Source of the DNA: Stenotrophomonas sp. UBA7346
GTDB taxonomy: Bacteria > Pseudomonadota > Gammaproteobacteria > Xanthomonadales > Xanthomonadaceae
Assembly: GCA_002471015.1 (NCBI GenBank)
Contig: DKPB01000083.1
Span: 1-64,000, forward strand
Direction: 5' to 3'
DNA length: 64,000 nt
Within the stretch, counting starts at the first letter, position 1. Each line of letters begins with the position of its first letter. This document shows positions 60,765-64,000 of this stretch, piece by piece. The position numbers and the translations under genes were made by a program. The notes under the pieces are model-generated. The model ran no database searches and was not told where the DNA came from. It saw only the letters and a list, made by a program, of their open reading frames with translations.

Positions 60765-60787
60765 AGCGGTTGCCACGTCTACCGGTA

Positions 60788-61477
60788 TCAACGCGTCCCG
60801 TAAAGGACGACGGTCTTGCCGCGGGCGTGCAGCAGCCCGTCGGCCTGCAGCTTCTTCAGCACGCGGCCGGCCATTTCCCGCGAACAGCCCACCAGGCGGG
60901 CGATTTCCTGCCGCGAGACGCGCAGCTGGGTGCCCTGCGGGTGGCTCATCGATTCCGGTTCCTTGGACAGGTCGTGCAGGGTCCGGACGATGCGGTCGGT
61001 CACATCCAGGAAGGCCAGGCGGCTGGCCTTGCGGCTGGTGTGCAGCAGGCGGCGGGAGATCTGCGAGCCGATGGCATACAGCAGCCTGGGGGCGTCGGTG
61101 GACAGCGGCCCCAGGAACAGCTGGTGCAGGCGCTCGTAGCTGATCTCGGCCAGCTCACAGGGGGTACGGGTGCGCAGGATGACTTCACGCTTTTCCGACT
61201 CGATGAACAGGCCCATCTCGCCGACGAACTCGCCCGCGCCGAAGTAGCCAAGGACCAGTTCGCGGTCGTCATCTTCCTCGGCAATGATGCTGACCGAGCC
61301 GCTGATCACGTAATACATGGTGCCGGCGGGGTCGCCCGGGCGGAACACGTCGGTCCGGGCGGGGTAGCGGCGGCGGTGGCTGTGGGCCAGAAAGCGGTCG
61401 ATTGTTGCGATGTCCAGCGCCAGCGGGCTGGAGGCGAGACGCACGTTGGACACGGTGGTGGCGTTCCCTGGGCTCAT
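60788..61477 (-). CDS. clp: Clp, CRP-like regulator
   Basis: The 230-residue protein matches the Xanthomonas Clp regulator nearly throughout, with FLAHSHRRRYPARTDVFRPG, GEFVGEMGLFIESEKREV and the HTH VSRQEIARLVGCSREMAGRV. In xanthomonads it activates extracellular enzymes and is inhibited by c-di-GMP rather than activated by cAMP. The ATG at 61475-61477 gives the usual 230-residue length. A GTG four codons upstream is possible. It is divergent from speD. Confidence 0.95.
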   Translation of the reverse strand: MSPGNATTVSNVRLASSPLALDIATIDRFLAHSHRRRYPARTDVFRPGDPAGTMYYVISGSVSIIAEEDDDRELVLGYFGAGEFVGEMGLFIESEKREVILRTRTPCELAEISYERLHQLFLGPLSTDAPRLLYAIGSQISRRLLHTSRKASRLAFLDVTDRIVRTLHDLSKEPESMSHPQGTQLRVSRQEIARLVGCSREMAGRVLKKLQADGLLHARGKTVVLYGTR

Positions 61478-61572
61478 GATGGCGTTCACAGTTTGGATGA
61501 ACTTGCTTAATGGGCAAGCTTAACCACGCAGATCATAAGGGGCAAACCGGCATAACGGTGCACGTATCACAG

Positions 61573-61599
61573 GGGGGAACTTTGCCCCATAATTCCCCC
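61573..61599 (+). promoter_or_regulatory. Inverted repeat in the speD leader
   Basis: GGGGGAA (61573-61579) and TTCCCCC (61593-61599) form a stem with a 13-base loop between the divergent clp and speD genes, close to the speD start. It could be a regulator site or a leader hairpin. Confidence 0.35.
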
Positions 61600-61627
61600 T
61601 TTCCCACCATCTACAGGATCGACCGCC

Positions 61628-62422
61628 GTGGTCAAGCCGTTGCCTCGCCTGAGGTTGCAAGGATTCAACAACCTCACCAAGGCCTTGAGCTTCAACATCT
61701 ACGACGTCTGTTATGCGCGTACCGAAGAGGAGCGCCAGCGTTACATCGAGTACATCGACGAGGAATACAACGCCGATCGACTCACGCAGATCCTCACCGA
61801 TGTGGCTGAAATCATCGGTGCGAACATCCTGAACATCGCGCGTCAGGATTACGACCCGCAGGGTGCCTCGGTCACAATCCTCATTTCCGAGGAGCCGGTG
61901 ATCGACAAGAAGGCCGCTGGCAAGGAGCTGATCTCCGACGCCGTGGTCGCGCACATGGACAAGTCGCACATCACCGTGCACACCTACCCGGAGACCCATC
62001 CGCAGGAAGGTATCGCCACGTTCCGTGCCGACATCGATGTGGCCACCTGTGGCGTGATCTCGCCGTTGAAGGCGCTGAACTACCTGATCGAGAGTCTGGA
62101 ATCGGACATCGTGATCATGGACTACCGCGTGCGCGGCTTCACCCGCGACGTGAAGGGCAAGAAGCACTTCATCGACCACAAGATCAACTCGATCCAGAAC
62201 TTCCTGGCCAAGAACATCAAGTCGCGTTACGAGATGTTCGACGTCAACGTCTATCAGGAAAACATCTTCCACACCAAGATGCACCTGAAGGACTTCGACC
62301 TGGACCAGTACCTGTTCGAAGAGAAGGCCAAGAACCTGTCGTTCAAGGAACGCATGAAGATCGAGGCGCTGCTGCGCCGCGAGATCGAAGAGCTGTTCCA
62401 CGGTCGCAACCTGGCCGAATAA
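61628..62422 (+). CDS. speD: S-adenosylmethionine decarboxylase proenzyme
   Basis: The 264-residue enzyme supplies aminopropyl groups for spermidine. It is the E. coli-type SpeD: the self-cleavage Ser lies in DKSHITVHTYPETHP (Ser113), and the C-terminal part includes DVNVYQENIFHTKMHLKDFD. The start is GTG at 61628. An inverted repeat (61573-61599) lies in its leader. Cleavage would produce a pyruvoyl active site. Confidence 0.95.
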   Translation: MVKPLPRLRLQGFNNLTKALSFNIYDVCYARTEEERQRYIEYIDEEYNADRLTQILTDVAEIIGANILNIARQDYDPQGASVTILISEEPVIDKKAAGKELISDAVVAHMDKSHITVHTYPETHPQEGIATFRADIDVATCGVISPLKALNYLIESLESDIVIMDYRVRGFTRDVKGKKHFIDHKINSIQNFLAKNIKSRYEMFDVNVYQENIFHTKMHLKDFDLDQYLFEEKAKNLSFKERMKIEALLRREIEELFHGRNLAE

Positions 62423-62464
62423 GCACTGCCTGCGCAGCGCCGGCGTGCCGGTTCTGCGCAACAA

Positions 62465-62514
62465 CAGGCGGGACGGCCCGCCCTGCAGTGATGCAGACGT
62501 TTGTCGACGGCGGC
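62465..62514 (+). promoter_or_regulatory. Candidate guanidine-II (mini-ykkC) riboswitch
   Basis: Two hairpins each end in the same loop ACGG: GGCGGG-ACGG-CCCGCC (62467-62482) and GTCG-ACGG-CGGC (62503-62514), separated by 20 bases. Paired hairpins with ACGR loops are the mini-ykkC signature, and that motif commonly precedes SMR guanidinium exporters. The second stem is short (4 bp with a wobble). A longer alternative hairpin (GGTGC/GCACC, 62516 onward) follows, then the ribosome site at 62551. Confidence 0.5.
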
Positions 62515-62564
62515 TCGGTGCTCACGCACCGGGCCGTTGCCGTTTCATGTAAAGGAAGTTGGCG

Positions 62565-62879
62565 ATGCCCTGGATCTACCTGCTGCTGGCGGGCCTGTTC
62601 GAGATCGGTTTTGCGCTGGGCCTGAAGTACAGCGAAGGTTTCACCCGGCTCTGGCCGAGTGCGTTCACCGTGGTGTTTGCCGGCATCAGCCTGTGGTTGC
62701 TGACCCAGGCATTGCGCACGATCCCGGTCGGCACCGGTTATGCGGTCTGGACCGGGATAGGCGCCGTTGGTGTGGCCATTGCCGGTCTGATCCTGTTTGG
62801 CGACAGCGCCAGCTGGCCACGGCTGCTGTGCATCGGCCTGATCGTGACCGGCGTGATCGGCCTGAAGCTGGTCAGCTGA
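62565..62879 (+). CDS. sugE: SMR-family transporter (SugE/Gdx-like)
   Basis: The 104-residue protein has four membrane helices and the essential Glu in AGLFEIGFALGLKYSEGFTR, followed by WLLTQALRTIPVGTGYAVW. The GLFEI...LKYS pattern is typical of the SugE/Gdx type, which exports guanidinium ion rather than quaternary ammonium drugs. The ATG at 62565 has AAGGAAG eight bases upstream. The hairpin pair upstream supports guanidinium control. Confidence 0.85.
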   Translation: MPWIYLLLAGLFEIGFALGLKYSEGFTRLWPSAFTVVFAGISLWLLTQALRTIPVGTGYAVWTGIGAVGVAIAGLILFGDSASWPRLLCIGLIVTGVIGLKLVS

Positions 62880-62892
62880 GGCCAGGATTGAG

Positions 62893-63090
62893 GTAGTGCC
62901 GAGCCATGCTCGGCAGCGGCGTTTGGCAAAAAATCCACCCCATGTAGTGCCGAGCCATGCTCGGCAGAGGCGTTCCCGGTAAGGCCCCAGCCGAGCATGG
63001 CTCGGCTCTACAGGGGGAGCGTTCTCCAGCCGGGCATGGCTCGGCTCTACAGGTGAAGCGCTCCCCCAGCCGGGCATGGTTCGGCTCTAC
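62893..63090. repeat. Cluster of five SMAG repeats
   Basis: Two forward copies (GTAG at 62893 and 62944) face three inverted copies (62989-63011, 63028-63050, 63068-63090) between the convergent sugE and coq7 genes. Inverted copies end in TCTAC. Confidence 0.85.
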
Positions 63091-63100
63091 AGGTGGCGGG

Positions 63101-63745
63101 TTACATCCGGTAGGCCACGGCCTTCATCGCCTTGGAGGCCAAGGCCATCACCGACGGGATCGGGAACGGCAGCTTGCGCGCGCCGGCATGTTCGGCGTGC
63201 TCGGCGTGGCGCGCCTCGTCGAGCTTCATCACCTTGAGAATCTCGCGGCTGCGCTGGTCGGCCGCCGGCAGGGTCTGCAGGTGCTCGTCCAGGTGCGCTT
63301 CCACCTGGCGCTCGGTCTCCACCACGAAGCCCAGGTTCCAGCCGTCGCCGCGCAGGCCGGCGAGGGTGCCGATGGTGTAGCTGCCGGCATACCAGAGCGG
63401 GTTGAACAGGCTGGGGCGGCTGTCCAGTTCGCGCAGGCGGTCGGCGCACCAGCTCAGGTGGTCGGTCTCTTCCTGTGCGGCATCAAGCAGGTGCGCGCGG
63501 GTGGCCGGGTCACGGGCGACTGCTGCCTGGCCGAAATACAGGCCCTGGGCGCAGACTTCGCCCACATGGTTGATCCGCATCAGCCCCGCCGCATGGCGGA
63601 CCTCGTCCGGCTCCAGCACCACCTCGGGGGTGTCGCCGGCCGGGTTGGGGCGGGCGGCCGGTGGGTTGCCGAAGACCGTATCCAGGGCGCGCTGGGCTTC
63701 GGTCAGCAGGTGGTCCAGGGGCGTCTGTACGCGGGTGGGGGTCAT
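63101..63745 (-). CDS. coq7: Demethoxyubiquinone hydroxylase
   Basis: The 214-residue di-iron enzyme hydroxylates a late ubiquinone precursor. The iron ligands are visible in NHVGEVCAQGLYFGQ, QEETDHLSWC, ETERQVEAHLDEHL and KLDEARHAEHAE (ExxH repeats). The ATG at 63743-63745 is preferred to an upstream extension. E. coli uses UbiF here, whereas Coq7 is used by xanthomonads and eukaryotes. Confidence 0.93.
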   Translation of the reverse strand: MTPTRVQTPLDHLLTEAQRALDTVFGNPPAARPNPAGDTPEVVLEPDEVRHAAGLMRINHVGEVCAQGLYFGQAAVARDPATRAHLLDAAQEETDHLSWCADRLRELDSRPSLFNPLWYAGSYTIGTLAGLRGDGWNLGFVVETERQVEAHLDEHLQTLPAADQRSREILKVMKLDEARHAEHAEHAGARKLPFPIPSVMALASKAMKAVAYRM

Positions 63746-63950
63746 GGCGGGGCGTTGCAGTGGGGTAGGCTCGATTCTCGCCGCTGGCCTGCGGCCTGCC
63801 AAGGCCGGGGCAGGGTGCCGTTCAGGGGCTGAGTTGCGCCAGGCGCCTGCGGCCAGTACAATCCCGCCTCTTCTGTTTCACCTTCACAACGCGTGGCAAA
63901 GTTCCGGTGGTTCATCTCGCCGCAATCAGCCCGACCTACCTGAGTTCTTT

Positions 63951-64000
63951 ATGAGCACTTTCACTGCAAAGAACGAGACCGTCCAGCGCGACTGGTACCT
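63951..64000 (+). CDS. rplM: 50S ribosomal protein L13, N-terminal fragment
   Basis: The first 17 codons (MSTFTAKNETVQRDWYL) match the start of L13 in xanthomonads; the gene is cut by the window end. rpsI usually follows. The promoter must lie between here and coq7, whose start it diverges from. Confidence 0.9.
   Translation, partial: MSTFTAKNETVQRDWY

Noticed and set aside
62893..63090. CRISPR-like array
   Set aside because: The repeats are palindromic SMAG elements in both orientations with irregular spacing, not direct repeats with even spacers; no cas genes are present.

Overview
This window is chromosomal DNA from a Stenotrophomonas species (family Xanthomonadaceae). The sequence is GC-rich with dense coding on both strands. 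It carries an Ax21-type outer-membrane protein, a Clp regulator of the xanthomonad type, a Pha/Mrp antiporter operon, and many GTAG-ended short palindromes of the SMAG type known from Stenotrophomonas. I see no prophage, plasmid, CRISPR array, rRNA or tRNA. Genus is inferred from gene content and repeats, not from a database search.

Layout. 1-6.1 kb: a small conserved protein, a copper module (CopZ-like chaperone divergent from CopA, then CueR, with two MerR-type promoters) and the Ax21-like barrel protein. 6.1-25.3 kb: housekeeping and accessory genes, including an alcohol dehydrogenase, a lipocalin/FAD-oxidoreductase pair, a large mechanosensitive channel, OpgB, a degenerate extradiol-dioxygenase homologue, a UbiB-like kinase, an ECF sigma factor with a membrane partner, a diguanylate cyclase and several short oxidoreductases. 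25.4-29.3 kb: the branched-chain 2-oxoacid dehydrogenase operon (E1alpha, E1beta, an SH3-like protein, E2). 29.8-37.9 kb: aromatic amino-acid catabolism (tryptophan 2,3-dioxygenase, HPPD, homogentisate dioxygenase) with a peptide transporter and a MarR regulator. 40.8-46.7 kb: the six-gene pha/mrp cation/H+ antiporter operon on the minus strand. 47.3-51.4 kb: epimerase, Mpo1-like protein, purC, a J-domain protein, rpe and a GNAT enzyme. 51.7-59.5 kb: tryptophan biosynthesis (trpE, trpG, trpD, trpC) interspersed with a SIMPL protein, a LysE exporter, a DUF1543 protein and a HAD phosphatase. 59.7-64 kb: TauE, clp, speD, an SMR exporter, coq7 and the start of rplM.

Three short-repeat families fill many intergenic gaps. 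Family A is a palindrome with core CCCCTCTCCCG/CGGGAGAGGGG and a TTGGGGTGAGGG tail. Family B is a CCCTCCC...GGGAGGG palindrome with a TTTGGCGAAGCCAAA-like core. The third is SMAG. Family A stands out: one inverted pair sits in frame inside the E2 gene of the bkd operon, and another inverted pair brackets a DUF559 nuclease-like gene between hppD and hmgA. This suggests a small mobile repeat system. Other notable signals are a short reading frame with Trp-Trp-Arg-Trp-Trp just before trpE (candidate attenuator peptide), a candidate guanidine-II riboswitch before the SMR exporter, an orphan minus-strand terminator with a second hairpin at 51.5 kb (candidate sRNA), and a G11 tract inside an epimerase gene.
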